Shown: positions 42,915 to 60,093, numbered from the stretch's first letter. The stretch: DNA of 64,000 bases from Haliotis asinina (GCF_037392515.1 NC_090280.1:61207504-61271503), one strand, 5' to 3'. Notes: generated from the letters alone by a model not told the origin. Numbers and translations: made by a program.

Positions 42915-45617
42915 TTCGAGTGATCCAGCAGTCAGGCCAGTAAGGCTCATCATCAGCTCAGGATCCTCACTCCCTCTACATGCAGCCCAGACGGCGAATG
43001 GGACTTCTCCCAGGAAACACTGCCTAGTCGAACCCACCAAGAACTTTCCGAAGGATATGAAGGCTCCCCAACACTGCAGCCTCCTGCATTACCCAGATTG
43101 TCAGAAGGGCTGTGCTCCCGGTGGAGAACCCGGGCATTATCCTGATGTGCGCCAAGAGATCAGGAGGAACCCAAACCAAGGGCACCGAGAACAATGGTGA
43201 GCCTGACGACAGTGTACTTGGGATGCAAGCGAGACATTTCAAAGACGAGGTCCGCATATTTATCATTCTTTTCCCGAATCTTGCCAATCACACTGCTGTC
43301 AAAAGGGACAGAAAATTCAATGATAAACATAATTTCATTTGGTTTGACAAAAAGGACAAGATCAGGTTTGTTGGCAGGAATTCGTCTCAGGCTGTATATT
43401 GGCCTATTCCAGAGAAGTTTAAAAGCATCAACTGGACATGTTACCATGGATGGACCTCGGGATCAAAGCCACAGGCATGGCGGAGACGATAATAAAAGCA
43501 GCGAGCCATACCATCATGTCTTTTAAGACGAAGAAGTCGGTTGGATTCCTGTTCTGTTCCACACACTGCATGTACACACGATGCAATGATTTCTCAGATA
43601 GCTTCTCCACAAAGGACCGACTCTGGGCAGACTTGGTAAAGGACTTCACCTGGTTTACTCCCATCGCTGTACCGTCCAGCCGTACATCGCCATCAACAAA
43701 ATTAACCTCAAATTTCAGATTGTGTCCAACAATCTTGGCACGCTTAAAATGACTTTGGAATTCCTTGCTTTCATCGTGAGTCTTGACGTGCATCACCAGA
43801 GGATCATCCGATAAATAAATATGTGCAGAAGTACACAAAATTCTATCATGAAGAGCTTCCACATTAATCAAACCCCGACCTCCTGAATTGATTGGCATAT
43901 ATAAACGATTAAGAGAGCAACGAGGGTGGTATGCTCTGTTATCAGACATGATCCTTCTGGTCAGGCGGTCAAGACTCTGGATGTCTTGTTTTGTCCAATC
44001 AACTACTCCAAAGGAATAGGAGAGGACTGGCACAGCAAAAGTATTGGTGGACCTTGTTTCGAGCATTTAGCTCTGAACTCCAAATTTTCTTCAAACGAGA
44101 TGTATACTCGGCCCGAAGTTTATATTGAATCTGGGCGTTCTGGAGCTTGTCTCGAACTTGCATTCCCAGAAAGGCGTAGGCCTGAACTTCCATGAGATGC
44201 TCAATAACTCCTCCCCCTTGTAACTTGACCGATCCATCATTAGTTACCTTGCCACGTTTCAAATGAAGAGCATTACATTTGTCGAGTCCAAATGTTATGC
44301 CAATATCCTTAGAAAAGGACTCGACAAGGAGAACCCATGGTGCCTCCAGGTTACAGTTGCCGGGTAAAGACCACAACTGTTTCCAGAACCTTTCATTGGC
44401 ATCCATGGGATACCGTTTGTCATGCTCACCATCACCACTTGTTGCAAGTTGCCTATAGAATCGTTTTTCATTATTCCTAAACATTTTATTTTGTTTGATA
44501 AATTTGTTTTTCTTTTCCCATTTTTTCTTTCTTTCTGTAAAACCTTTTGTTTTTGCCTTAAGGGAATCGACAATTTGGAGAAGTACCTTTTCTTTTGTTG
44601 TCTTGTACTGTAATTTTATTTTTCTCCAAATTGCCTTTTGTCGTTAAGACATTGAGATTCCTTGATGATCTTAATTTCAGGCACAGCTCTATCCAGGAAA
44701 TTTGTTTTCCTGTTTCTGTTGATTTTACGTGAAAGCGGTTTTTCTTTGGTTTATTTTTCTTAGTGTTTGGTGGTTTTTCTTTGGTAGCTGTGTGAAGCTC
44801 TGCCAAGGTTCGAGCAGCAGCATAGACACAACAATTTACTTCATGTAATGAACAGTCCTCAGAAAGTTTCATAGAAATAATGTCATTTAATAAATCAATT
44901 TCATTTTGGGGAAAAGATATATTTGTTTGTTTGATTGGCCTCCGTTTTTCCAAAGGTATAACAGATATTTCTCCATAAATAGAGTGAAACAAAATATACA
45001 CAGGGTTTTCTGAAAGGTCAGCAACTGAGGAAGAGGAAGAGCGCGAGTCCAAACTTTCGGGGCCAGTTGCCTCTAAGGCAGAAGAGTTTGTTTCGGGAAG
45101 AGGTTCACGCAGACGTCGATAAGAAGTTTAGAGTCTGCTGCCACTAGAGCATCCTGCTCATGCAAAGGTTCCTGACGGGCACCAGTTCTGGTTTCAACTG
45201 GCTCACGGGGCATAAGATGTTTAAGCCGCCGGAGTTGATCTCGGAGATTTTGCTCCGTCAGGTAAGCATACATGGGCATGGCATTGTCTCAATGTAGCTT
45301 AAGCGACTTGCCATTGATACGTGGATTATCGGGCCATCCAGTCGCCATTGCACACTCAAGTAGTTTGGATTTGAACTGTTCTGACCAAGATATTCTTGGT
45401 CGGGTTCTGTGCCTTCCCATCTCCAGTGTGGTTGGTGTTACTACTGGAGGAAGGCTGAGTGGGCTGCGGAGTTGAAAGATGGTTTACTCCTTGTCTATCA
45501 GTAACACAGTAAAAACCAGCTTCGGTGGGCCAGCCCTAACTGGGTGATGTACGTTTGGTTCAGTGAATAAAATCCCCCTGTCTAGGCCCACCATGAAGAG
45601 GCGTACATCATCAGGCC
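42915..45617 (-). mobile_element. R2/NeSL-like LINE relic with restriction-like endonuclease, RT core deleted
   Basis: Read from 45475 downwards on the minus strand. First comes a Myb-like N-terminal patch (ISWSEQFKSKLLECAMATGW), broken by an in-frame stop before MPMYAYLTEQNLRDQL. A linker frame follows (45052-44558), then part of the RT domain (SFSKDIGITFGLDKCNALHL, YAFLGMQVRDKLQNA; 44484-43999). The post-RT thumb is at 44066-43428 (PVLSYSFGVVDWTK, HPRCSLNRLYMP, GGRGLINVEALHDR), and the endonuclease at 43447-43160 (NKPDLVLFVKPNEIMFIIEF, EKNDKYADLVFEM: PD-(D/E)XK style). The segment that should hold the catalytic YADD box is absent: ERFWKQLWSLPGN runs almost directly into SFSKDIG. Several frames and stops show the copy is dead. 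Confidence 0.78.
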
Positions 45618-45645
45618 CTATTATTATTATTATTATTATTATTAA
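45618..45645 (+). repeat. (TTA)n microsatellite at the LINE 5' edge
   Basis: About nine TTA/ATT units directly border the LINE relic. They could be an expanded target-site or tail remnant. Confidence 0.8.

Positions 45646-50177
<4,532 letters not shown>

Positions 50178-50248
<71 letters not shown>
50178..50248 (+). repeat. (TTAG)n microsatellite
   Basis: About 17 perfect TTAG units. Confidence 0.95.
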
Positions 50249-51423
50249 CTTGTCTAAGATTGTTCTGGTCTTATTACGTATCCTTCTAGAGTGTGACAAG
50301 TCCCTGTGAAGCTTGTCATGGCATAACTCGAGTTGGTTACGGATGACTGCTGATTAACATTAGCTAAACATTTCATGTTTGAAACGCTTTACATGATATT
50401 CAGATCAATACTTTTCTTTCATTTGATATCTGAAGATATTATGTACAACGATTCTCTGCTGCTTGTTATCTTGCCAAATGTATATTTCTAAACATTGTTT
50501 AAAAGTGTATAATGAGGAAATTATGTCTGATAAGTGCAATTTAACGTCTTCAAATTTCCCATATATTTGAGAACTGCAAATGGTTCCTTGAATAGTCAGT
50601 CATTTACATAAATACTTTTAATGATATTATTTTTATGACCACATGTAAAGCAATTTCATATGGGTACTCTACTGTTATTCACCTATTAACGTAGTTTCAA
50701 GCTCGTTTAAACTGGTGTTTGACCTGAATATAATTATTGTTTTTTATTCCTTATTCAATAACAAATATTATTTATAGCATTAAAAATTAAGATTTGCAAG
50801 CTATCATAAGAAAACTATTTTAGGGTGATCTCCCCTTACAAGTGACATCTTTCCGATTGTGTCATATATGATGCACACCGCTTGTTACACATGTTCATAT
50901 TGTGCAGTTGTCACCTGTACCAGCGTGTAATATCCAGTCAATATATGAATGCAAACAGGCATGTTTTGTGGGTTTTTTTGTTTTGTTTTTTCTCATGGAG
51001 GCCGGTGTCTGGGATGACCTTTCTGCACTAAACAAGCAGAGCTTATGTGCGAAACCGCTGAATGACTAGCTAAATTGCATGGAACAAGGCCCTATAAGGG
51101 AAATAACTCCAATGGGAAACACTAGATTCTAGGAGATAAAATGTATCATATATGACGTGGGGCACTAGAGGGTTAAACATTCTGTTTCCAGTATGTTTTT
51201 GTGACGATTTTAGTGATTTTAGCGAGTGTTTTAATGGCAGCATTGCTTTTGTGTGCCACAGATATATCACAATGTTTTTGTTCACTTCATTCTTAACATT
51301 CCTGTGCACTGTGCTTACCGAAATATGTGTAAAAATATAAGAGTTATAATTTGTCTGTCCGAATGAAGCTGCTACATATTGTTAAGTAGAATACATCATG
51401 TAGGACACTCAATACGACCTGTT
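50249..51423. other. AT-rich gene-free stretch
   Basis: It holds the partner copy (51165-51345) of the block at 46455. No other feature. Confidence 0.35.
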
Positions 51424-53058
51424 ATGATGATGAAAAGTGTTGAGTCAATTGACTTACAGGGAGATGATCTTAAAGACTTTATTACTCAGCAGCCTTCAGA
51501 TGCAAAGGAATAGGCCAAGTATGAACGTGAAGAACGACAGAAAGAGAGAGGAGAGAAAGAGGGGGATTGTGAGCTGGAAAAGTCAAGGTTAGACACTCAG
51601 AAAGAAATAGAGCTGGCGAAGATTAAGGTAAGAGAAATGGGGGTAAAGCAGGTAAGGGCTGAAGGTAGTCTTAATACAAGTCGTGAAACACTGAAAAGGG
51701 GGTACAGTAGACTGGGGTGTAACGGTAACTGGGAGGGATACCAGTGGAGCACACCGGACTGACCATGGTGGTAAGGATGCCCAACCTAACAAATCCCGTT
51801 CAAGGGTGAAGACATCAGAATATTAAGAGATATCGGTTGTTCGTCAGCCTGTATTAGGAGAGCTTTGGTGCCGGAGTGGACGGTACTGAATCGTCAAGGC
51901 ATGTATACAGGCATTGACAATGTGGAGAGATATGCTCCTATGGGAAGAACCTTTGTGAATACACCTTACTTCATGGGTGAGACAGAGGTTATTGTGTTTG
52001 ATAATCCGTTGTACGATTTGATTATAGTGGATTTACCAGGGGCAAGGGAGAGGAATGACCCAGATCCAGAGTGGACACATTTAGAAATCCATGAAGTGGC
52101 AGTAGTAGAAACCAGAGCTCAACCGAAGAAGGATCGCCCGACAACCCTAGGAGTTGGCAGTGACTCAGAGATTATGAAACGGGAGTAGCAGAGGGATGAG
52201 AGCTTGTCCCATTTGCACGAACTGGCACAACAAGATGTAAGTAAAACTATAAAGACTAATGTATCTGTTTTTATGTACAGGAAGGGTTTGTTGATGCGAC
52301 AATTCACTTCGCTCAGAGTGAAGAATGGAAAGACTTTTACACAACTGGTCGTCACACAGACGTTCAGAATACAAGTCATGAAGCTCGGACATGAGTTGGT
52401 GATGGTGGGTCATCTCCGGACTAAGAAGACATTGGAAAGGATTCAACGACAGTTTTACTGGCCGGGGATTCAGACCGAAGTCAGACGATTCTGTCGAGCA
52501 TGTGATGTGTGGCACCGTACAGTGCAAAAAGGAAGAGTGCAAAAGCACTGCTAGGTAAGATGCCTTTGATTGACCTTCCCTTCGATCGGATGGCAGTTGA
52601 TTTAATAGGACCTCTTGACCCAGTAACTGACAGGAAGAACCGCTACATTTTGACTTTAGTGGATTATGCTACAAGATATCCCGAAGCAGTGCAGAATATT
52701 GATACAGAGACAGTCACGAGGGTGTTGGTGTCCATGTTCCGTAGGAATACCCAGAAAAATTCTAACAGACATGGGGACGCAATTTACATTTGATCTCATG
52801 AAGGAAACAGGGTGTTTTGAAGCAGCTTGTGACCACACCATACAATCCAGGCTGTAATGGTCTTACAGAGAGATTTAATGGCACATTGAAGAGCATGTTA
52901 AAGAAAATGAGAGTCGAAATTGGGATTGGGGTCGTTACATAATGCCTTTGTTGTTTGCATATCGTGAAGTTCCACAGGAGAATTTAGGATTTTCACCTTT
53001 TGATTTGCTGTATGGAAGAACTACACGTGACTCCATGGCTATCCTGAGAGAATTATGA
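51424..53058 (+). mobile_element. Ty3/gypsy-like relic: gag start, protease, integrase; RT missing
   Basis: Frame by frame along the plus strand. A gag-like acidic N-terminus (SVESIDLQGDDLKDFI) has an early stop and then a charged helix (REERQKERGEKEGD, KSRLDTQKEIELAKIK). A protease-like segment follows near 51820-52040 (LRDIGCSSACIRRALVPEW, NPLYDLIIVDLPGAR); its DIG stands where DTG/DSG is usual. An integrase zinc-binding H2C2 segment (HELVMVGHLRTKKTLERI, FYWPGI, FCRACDVW) is next. The integrase core has its three acidic positions spread over different frames (FDRMAVDLIGPL; TDMGTQFTF; LTERFNG), and the tail reads LLFAYREVPQENLGFSPFDL. No RT or RNase H lies between protease and integrase. Stops and frameshifts make it non-functional. 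LTRs were not identified. Confidence 0.75.
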
Positions 53059-53771
53059 CTTGCAAGTACTGAATGACAGTTGTGAATTAATATATGCAGC
53101 AAATTTTCATAATCTAAAAAGGTACCTGTGGTGCCAAATTTTTGGTTTAACGAATCTTTTGATAATAATCCAGTTTCATCACAAATACCCCTAATATTTA
53201 CAGTTATTTAACCGCCCTCTTCTTTATGTAGTTTGATGAATTCTTAAAATTGTGATTGAAATAAACCGGTTTGGAAAGAATTTCAATGATTTTATTTGGG
53301 TCAATTTAGTATTTTGTGACATAATTACCATGCTTGTAGCACAAAATACCAAAAGGATTTGCATGTTTCAGAATTTGGTCCAAAGTTAAATATACCTTTG
53401 AAAGGCATATTGCATGTGGTTTTCTTACCCCATCTTTTGAAATATGGTCTGAAAGTTACGGAAGCGTAGTAAGGCCACGGTGAAACTTTTTTCAGCTTCA
53501 CTATCCCCTACGTAGGACTTAATAACCCCTATCTAGAGCTTTTATCTGTTATGTAGAACTTAGTATCTGCTACTTAGGACGTAGTATCTGCTGTCTGAAA
53601 TGATCGATATAAATTTATGTTAATATACATTAATCAAAATTGGTCGACGTAAATCCCAAGCCACGCAAACAATCTACCGTTTCACTGTTTCAGTCACTGT
53701 TATGTCTACAAAACATGTGATTCATTCGCTTTTAGAATCTATCGGTAAGTGTTACATTTACCATTAGTGTA
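53059..53771. other. Gene-free stretch between the gypsy relic and the Tc1 element
   Basis: It includes short near-repeats of CTACGTAGGAC / CTATGTAGAAC type at about 53508-53585. No exon. Confidence 0.35.
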
Positions 53772-53797
53772 CAGTATGGTTCAAAATTACTGAGAAT
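53772..53797 (+). repeat. Left terminal inverted repeat of the Tc1 element
   Basis: CAGTATGGTTCAAAATTACT followed by GAGAAT, preceded by a TA dinucleotide (53770-53771). Confidence 0.8.
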
Positions 53798-53894
53798 AGC
53801 TAAAGCATTTCATATTATTAAACGAGAACAAATCAGATAAAATTGAATGTATTGTGAAAGTGAACTGACCTTTTCATGTTGTGTAGGTAACAAT

Positions 53895-54875
53895 TTAATA
53901 TTTTATCAAGTCTCCTTGAGCTTCACGGCACATTCTAAGACGGGTAGGCATACTTCCTATCAGAGAGGTTAGTGTCTCGTGAGTTATGCTGTCCCAGTAT
54001 CGGACCACTTCTCTCTTCATGTCTTCAATTTTTGTCAACCCCTTTTGATTCACACATTCCTTCATCATCCCCCAAATGTTCTCAATGGGATTTAAGTCAG
54101 GACTATATGCAGGAAATGGTAATGCAGTCACATTTTTCTCCTGAAACCACTGCTTGGCATGTTTTTCGGTGTGTTTAGGATCATTATTTTGCTGCAAAAT
54201 CCAGTCATTTCCATAAAACACATGTGCACTTGGAAGGAGAAAATTATCTAATATGTTAGTGTAGCGTTGACTTGTCAGATTTCCCTCAAACACACACAGC
54301 GGGGTCGTTCCTAATAAGGATATCCCTCCCCATACATGAAACTTTGGGCTGTATTTATGTCGTCGATACAACGGTGCTGACGCAGACTTTGTCCATATTT
54401 TCACATTATTGGGATATACCCATATTGAGCTTTAATCAGTAAAAATCACATTTTCCCAGTCAAAGTTTTCATGTGCCAAACACCACTCAACACGCCTGTC
54501 TTTATGTTCTTGTTTCATGAGAGGAGAAGGAATTCCAGTCTTTTTCTCCCATCCAAGATCAATCAAATTTCTTCTAACTGTAGATTTTGATACAACTGTT
54601 GATCCCCTTTCTATCATTTCATACCTGATGTTGGAGATGCTTGCCCTTTGCTTTTTAGACGCTAAAATTCCCAGCCGGACGCGATCTGAGAAGTCCAATT
54701 TTCTGGGTCTCCCTGCTCCTTTCTGGTGCCCAAAATCCTTTCCCTCTTTGAAATTCTTCCTAATCCTATACACAATAGAAAGAGGAGTTCCTGTTCTCTC
54801 TGCCAATGTATTTACATCATCAATTCCTTGATTACACAACTCAAAAATCAACCTTCTTTTATCTTCAGCAGACAT
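53895..54875 (-). pseudogene. Tc1 transposase, one nonsense codon and a changed catalytic position
   Basis: A single frame of about 326 codons from 54875 to 53895. The N-terminal paired-type HTH covers residues about 1-120 (MSAEDKRRLIFELCNQGI, GAGRPRKLDFSDRVRLGIL, STVRRNLIDLGW). The DDE domain follows (ENVIFTD, then TAA, then SSIWVYP; PKFHVWGGIS; WILQQNNDPKHT; YSPDLNPIENIWG). The TAA at 54433-54435 replaces the codon after the first catalytic Asp. In the second catalytic box QQDND reads QQNND, so the Asp expected 34 residues before the Glu is Asn. The rest is well preserved, implying recent death. Confidence 0.85.
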
Positions 54876-55042
54876 TGTTGACAGTGCTGAGGAAAATGAC
54901 GTCTGCTACAAATTCAGGGGAGGTAACTCTAATTGTACTATACTCAGTAGGCCAAGATGAGTTACCTCCCTTATACCATAACTTAGTTTTAAGTATCAGT
55001 GAATCAGTTGAGGTGTTAGGATAGCTCAAAGTAAGAAGAAAA

Positions 55043-55068
55043 ATTCTCAATAATTATGAACCAGACTG
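55043..55068 (-). repeat. Right terminal inverted repeat of the Tc1 element
   Basis: ATTCTCAATAATTATGAACC then AGACTG is the reverse complement of the left end with three changes. It is followed by TA. Confidence 0.8.
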
Positions 55069-55070
55069 TA

Positions 55071-57374
55071 CCATCGCGTGTTTCATTAACTATAGGAGTA
55101 TACTGTTTCCGTCAGCATTCGACTCATGCGTTCAACTAATTGTTGGACCGAGTGTAGTACTTTGCTGCCTCGTGTTCAGTTTGCTCCACTGTTACGCGTC
55201 GCAGTTACTTTACTGTTATGCGTTGGATATTGCAGAGGTTGCTGCACCTGAGTCAGAATCTACGTGCACATGCGTGTCCTAGATTATCGGTGGCAATCTA
55301 TGCGTATAAACTGGAAACGAGCCTTGTATCCGATCCATCCTAGCCCCATCTGAAAACAAACAAAAGCAAAAACTTGTGGAGGACATATTACATATTATAA
55401 TATTTATTTAATATCAGATTATGAGCATCCCTCATGAGCCCGTGACCTCTTACAAAACAGGGACACTATTTGATTGTGCGAGATTCGAATTGATCATCTT
55501 CAAACATTTCAACTAGCATTTAGGTTAAAATGGCCGTATTTGCCGCCGACGAGTTTTGTCAGAATTATATATGTAGGTTTGTCACTGTGACATATATAAA
55601 AAACTGTGGAAAATCGCAGTGTGTAAGCAAAGAAACGGTCAAAGGGAGGTAACCATTAATTGATTCTATGGCTGTGTGAACACTGATTTCATATAACATT
55701 TATGTCACCAGTAGATATGTCACTTGGAAGCCTTGATGTTAGAGTTTCATACCTGTTTTAGGACAGAACATACGTTTGCAGTGATATTCATAATCCAACT
55801 ATTCGAATAGGCTTATTGACTTAAGCCAACGCCCTATCTATTAGAGTCCTGTTTCCTCAACACTACAATACTGCAATACAATACCCACTACGTAATCAAT
55901 ACCACCATTATAATGAATAAAGGCATATGGATCACAGTGGTTGAACGTTAAGTATATTATTTAGGATCCTTTATTCAAACTATGCATGTCGTATTTCATT
56001 GAAGCTGTATCAGCGAATGAGTTTTGTTTTCGTATTATTTGTGCAGTCTTTATCAATTCGATACATTAATTATAGAATATCATATGTCCATGTCACCAGC
56101 ATCGTAGAAATAATGATTTGGTTAATAACTGCAAACCCGCAACTTGATATTTTCTTGAACGCACCTTGCAATGGCAATCAAAATGTAAGCCAGGTGATGA
56201 AACAATCAGTTTAAACACGAGATACTCGTTACCTACGGAGTGCACATTGGTAATTAATACCTGACGCCATGGTCAGAGATGCCATGGTTTGAAATAATGT
56301 TGTTTATTTTTTTAGCCTTGTCCGAATCGCAATAATTGAAATTAAATTCTGCCTTCAGTTGGTACAATCGACTTGAGAAGAACAAGACTCGCATTTGAAA
56401 TGGACACTGGCACTGGGTTCGTGACATGTTTCCAATTGTCTGAGTGTCATATTGAAAGGTCACTCTTGATTTCTTGTTCATCTTTTGTGAAAGGCCGTTC
56501 AATAGAACTCACTTGAACATAGCGAACGCCCAGTTTTTACTATTCTCAGAGTTAGAGTTGATACACATAAGACTCAGGACGTATGTACTGTCTTATGTAG
56601 CTCTATAACATTACTGAGAATATTATTATCTGTATCGTTTCTATTTGAATTTTGTTGTTGTTTCATTCGATTGACAATCAAAAAAAGAGGTACGATACTT
56701 TTATGGATAAAACATCTTTAATTATCTAATGATGCGACGTTCTGGTATAGATTCTTCTATCTTGGAAATAATTAAATAATTACATGTAATTAAATTTTCT
56801 TCGTCGTCTGACACGAACAGTTTCCACAACTATTCGGCTTATCCAATAAGTTGCAGTTCAAATATGTCATATAAGCATGTATAACGTGGATTGATATGAC
56901 GAAGGTCAAAAAAGGTATACTGTGCTATGTCAAGATGAAGACGGAAATGCCTACTGCTCGGTAAATCTTGGTGAACCTCCTTCGTTTATGATCCCTAGGA
57001 ATAGGACGAATGTAGAGAATGACTTTCAGGGCTACAGTTTTACCGAGTTTCCATTTCACTGCCAGTTGTGGCGTTGTCAGTGTCGATGCCGAATAGTCCA
57101 GTCTTCCTCGTTCCTGACAAGAAGACGAAAGAAGAGCCCGACTGGCACCAGATAACTTGGCTTAGCGAAAATGGGAATTGTTTGTGATGAATACTTACTG
57201 TGTATATGTCTTCTTGTGTGATGGTATACAGCGATTACATTCATACGTGATTGAGTGCATGTTTCTAGTTTATAGTAATACTGAGTCTTCAAGACTGCAT
57301 CACCCTCATGACAAGGCCTTTGTTCCTCTATGTTTCTTTACCATGTAGCAACGAAGATCCGTGTTAGAATTGGT
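55071..57374. other. Gene-poor stretch
   Basis: Part of a foldback-family arm is seen near 56700-56760 (TTTTATGGATAAAACATC ... GCGACGTTCTGGTATAGATT). A plus-strand frame at 56922-57155 is Cys-rich at its end (HCQLWRCQCRCRI) but lacks splice or domain support. Confidence 0.35.
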
Positions 57375-57712
57375 CTTCAGTTACCCATGCTTGAGGTAAG
57401 AGGCGAAGAAATGGATCGGGTAGTCAGACTCGCTGACTCGGTTGACACATGAAATAGTATCCCATTTGTATAGATTGATGCTCATTTTTTGGATTCTGGA
57501 TTATCTGGTCAACTTTCGATAACATGTATTTACAGACCGTCGACATATTGATGGAACAGTGCTGAATTACTATCACGGGTCTCCAGAGAGATTTGAGCAT
57601 TGGGTGCGTCCAAACAGTTGTGGATACCTACTAATGAAAGCAGACCCGAACATGTCCAGAATGGTACACATATATGTTGCTGAGTGCGGGGTAAAACTTC
57701 ACTCACACATAT
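57375..57712 (+). mobile_element. Family-B SINE, rearranged
   Basis: CATGCTTGAGGTAAGAGGCG, GACTCGCTGACTCGGTTGAC, TTGTATAGATTGATGCTCAT and GGATTATCTGGTCAAC follow family B with internal deletions. A separate tail piece (GTTGCTGAGTGCGGGGTAAA, ACTTCACTCACACA) appears at about 57675-57710, suggesting a later insertion in between. Confidence 0.55.
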
Positions 57713-58359
57713 CTTACAAAACGGTTAAAAGAAGGTTTATGTTGTTATGCATTTAAGCGAAGCCTAATCCTTTTCATCACTAATTTTCAGTGATGCATTC
57801 AAGCATTGCTTTGGGCTATGGGAAAGCCTTGCGGATAAATAGCTCGCTCGTCTTGTCGAAAAACCCATGAGACTAGGCTAACCCACCAAAAAGACCTCTT
57901 TTGATACCACCTGGGCAGGTGAGTGAGGACATGACAGTACTGTTTGTTCAGCTTGACCTTATCAAGTAAATGCTAATGCTTTGCGTGACTGTGTCACAAC
58001 TGGTTTGGTCTATTATTGTGAAGGGGTGCACCTTTATTAGGTGGATGTCAGCATGTCAGTACAGTACGCAACATTAATAACATTTTCTGTTCCCCCATTT
58101 AATGAAGTTAACTCGACCTGCCGTTTGTGTCATTTGACCTCTCGGGTCATGCATATGTAGAGTAGCTCAGGTCAAGCTGTACACCGTCTCTCATTCTTCC
58201 AGTGTCTGTCTTTGTTGTTCGTCATTCTCAGATAACAAAGATTTCGTCTTTGGGTTGGTATGTTAGAACATTCCCACATGATACACGTTCTGGAATCGCT
58301 GCCTGATCAGCTTTAACCTTCATGCTGAGCTGGACACACACAATAACTATGTGTATGCC
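57713..58359. other. Gene-free stretch
   Basis: No supported feature. Confidence 0.3.
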
Positions 58360-59415
58360 TTTCACCCGATGTACTTGTTGATACGTCATTGTCACCCAGC
58401 TGCGTAGATCGTTGCTCATAATGCCAATCACTGCATTGTCTGGTCCGCCATCATATGGCTGAATGTTGCTGTGTGGAGTGTCAAACAACAAACAGTTCTG
58501 TCAGAGAAACAACGTACATGTCATAACTCCCTACCTGTAGTATATTTAATCGTAACACATATAGCTGGTTTGTTTCTTGAATGTTATTTGTGTTTTGTTT
58601 TGTCTTTTTTTCTTTGTTTTTTTCCTGTGAATAGTTCAGCTCCACAGTACGCCGTGACATGTATAGAGCATAAGGAACATTTCAGAAAATTGAGTTAGGG
58701 CGTACTCATGCTTGATATGGAATCGCTGCCTGATCAGATCGTTCTGCGATCTGTCACATGCAGTCAAGGGAAGTAACTCATACCGTGCTATCCCATGCCA
58801 TACTCTCTAACACGTCTGTAGAGTACGCTCGAAGCGAGACTGCAACCCGCCTCCGCCATACATCAACATTTTGGGTATTCTAATACAGCTGTATTCTGCA
58901 GCCTGGTATGAACTGTACAGATTCCGTCCAGGATACGGTGATATAGACTGGCTGACTTAAGTGACTGACTTAGTCGCATCTCAGTTGCGTAGATCAATGC
59001 TCCTAAGGTCAATCACTGGTCGGCCTTCGCATCACTGGCATATTGCTGAGTGGAGTGTCAATCAAGAAACCGATGTTTCTGCCAGTGAGACAAAGTATAT
59101 GTCCTAAGTCACTACCTGTAAGTATATTTAATAGGAAAACGTATTATCCCTCAGATGAATAAATAACACGTTTCATGAGTGGCAGCTTCTTTTTATTCTT
59201 TTCACTAAGTCGCGAGATAAATGGTATGACAATGTAAGACAAAGCCAGTGATTAAAGAACACCGGTGTTTACAGTGGGACGGTTTACACTTGGTCTCAGT
59301 TACTGGTTGGCCTCCTTCTCAAATGTCTTTTTTTGATATTTCAGGTTCAGAGTCATTTCGTTACATGTATAGAGCACACGGAACATTTTAGGAATTTGAT
59401 TTACAGCGCACTGAC
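58360..59415. repeat. Direct duplication of a SINE-containing block
   Basis: Blocks at 58364-58705 and 58945-59415 occur in the same order: a family-B SINE 3' half (GCTGCGTAGATC.TTGCTCATAA / GTTGCGTAGATCAATGCTCC), CAGAGAAACAACGTACATGTC / CAGTGAGACAAAGTATATGTC, CCTACCTGTAGTATATTTAAT / ACTACCTGTAAGTATATTTAAT, and ACATGTATAGAGCA.A.GGAACATTT. This is an old tandem duplication that carried the SINE with it. Confidence 0.65.
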
Positions 59416-59691
59416 AGAACCTGACACTGACGCGGCTTATCCTGTCCATTCTGCCAGTACAACAAACACAATACTACCAGAATATACGTTCTACATTCTG
59501 TCACTACGACAATCTACATGATATCAGGCTATCCGCTCCGACCGCTATTACAACAATCTACTTAGATGAGAAAAACAATCCTTTGATAAACGTGTCCTCC
59601 CGCCAGGATGTTCCTGTTCACTCCTTTATAATGACTAACAATTGAAAGAGTAGGAAGCATACTGATACTACTACTACAAAAACTACAAACG

Positions 59692-59880
59692 ATGCCCGTT
59701 TTTTATGCTCGAAGAAAACGATACGTCTTTAGTGCTGATGTGAAGTTTGTCGTTGCCATTGATGACCTGGGAGATCGGAGAAGACTGTTCCAGAGATTGG
59801 AAGAAGCGAACGAGAAGGGTCTGTCATACATGTTTGTTTTTGTGAGTGGAGTAAGTAGGAGGAACTGGTTCACAGAATGA
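59692..59880 (+). CDS. Candidate coding frame, unclassified
   Basis: 62 codons with coding-like composition (MPVFYARRKRYVFSADVKF, VAIDDLGDRRRLFQRLEEAN). A GTGAGT donor-like site follows MFVF, so it may be an exon rather than a whole gene. No recognised domain and no linked exon. Confidence 0.2.
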   Translation: MPVFYARRKRYVFSADVKFVVAIDDLGDRRRLFQRLEEANEKGLSYMFVFVSGVSRRNWFTE

Positions 59881-60093
59881 AGATATCAGCAGGGCTTCCA
59901 AGAGTAATTAGATCTCTCACACAGATAGATGCACATGTCTTTGTTGTAGATACAGTTGTCAGTCAGAAGAAGTATTTTGGATTCAATGCGCTGTGTGACA
60001 CTCAAAATCCATATACATGTACCCATTTAAGCTCAGGACTTCATCTACATTTGTTGATCCACTCAGCATTGCACACTCCGGTATCCTTGATGG

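Larger units (their letters stand above)
53772..55068 (-). mobile_element. Full-length Tc1-type transposon with both TIRs
   Basis: 1297 bp, the normal size for Tc1. The 26-bp inverted repeats differ at three places, and TA target sites flank both ends (53770-53771 and 55069-55070). It carries one transposase frame on the minus strand. A 12-bp inverted pair GGGAGGTAACTC / GAGTTACCTCCC lies inside the right end (about 54918-54969). Confidence 0.88.

Noticed and set aside
43112..43752. Plus-strand frames over the LINE
   Set aside because: They are antisense shadows of the endonuclease and RT frames.
50178..50248. (TTAG)n as telomeric repeat
   Set aside because: The unit is tetranucleotide, not TTAGGG, and is short. 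It is an ordinary microsatellite.
56922..57155. Cys-rich frame as a secreted peptide
   Set aside because: No signal peptide, the Cys are clustered at the end only, and no exon borders can be defended.
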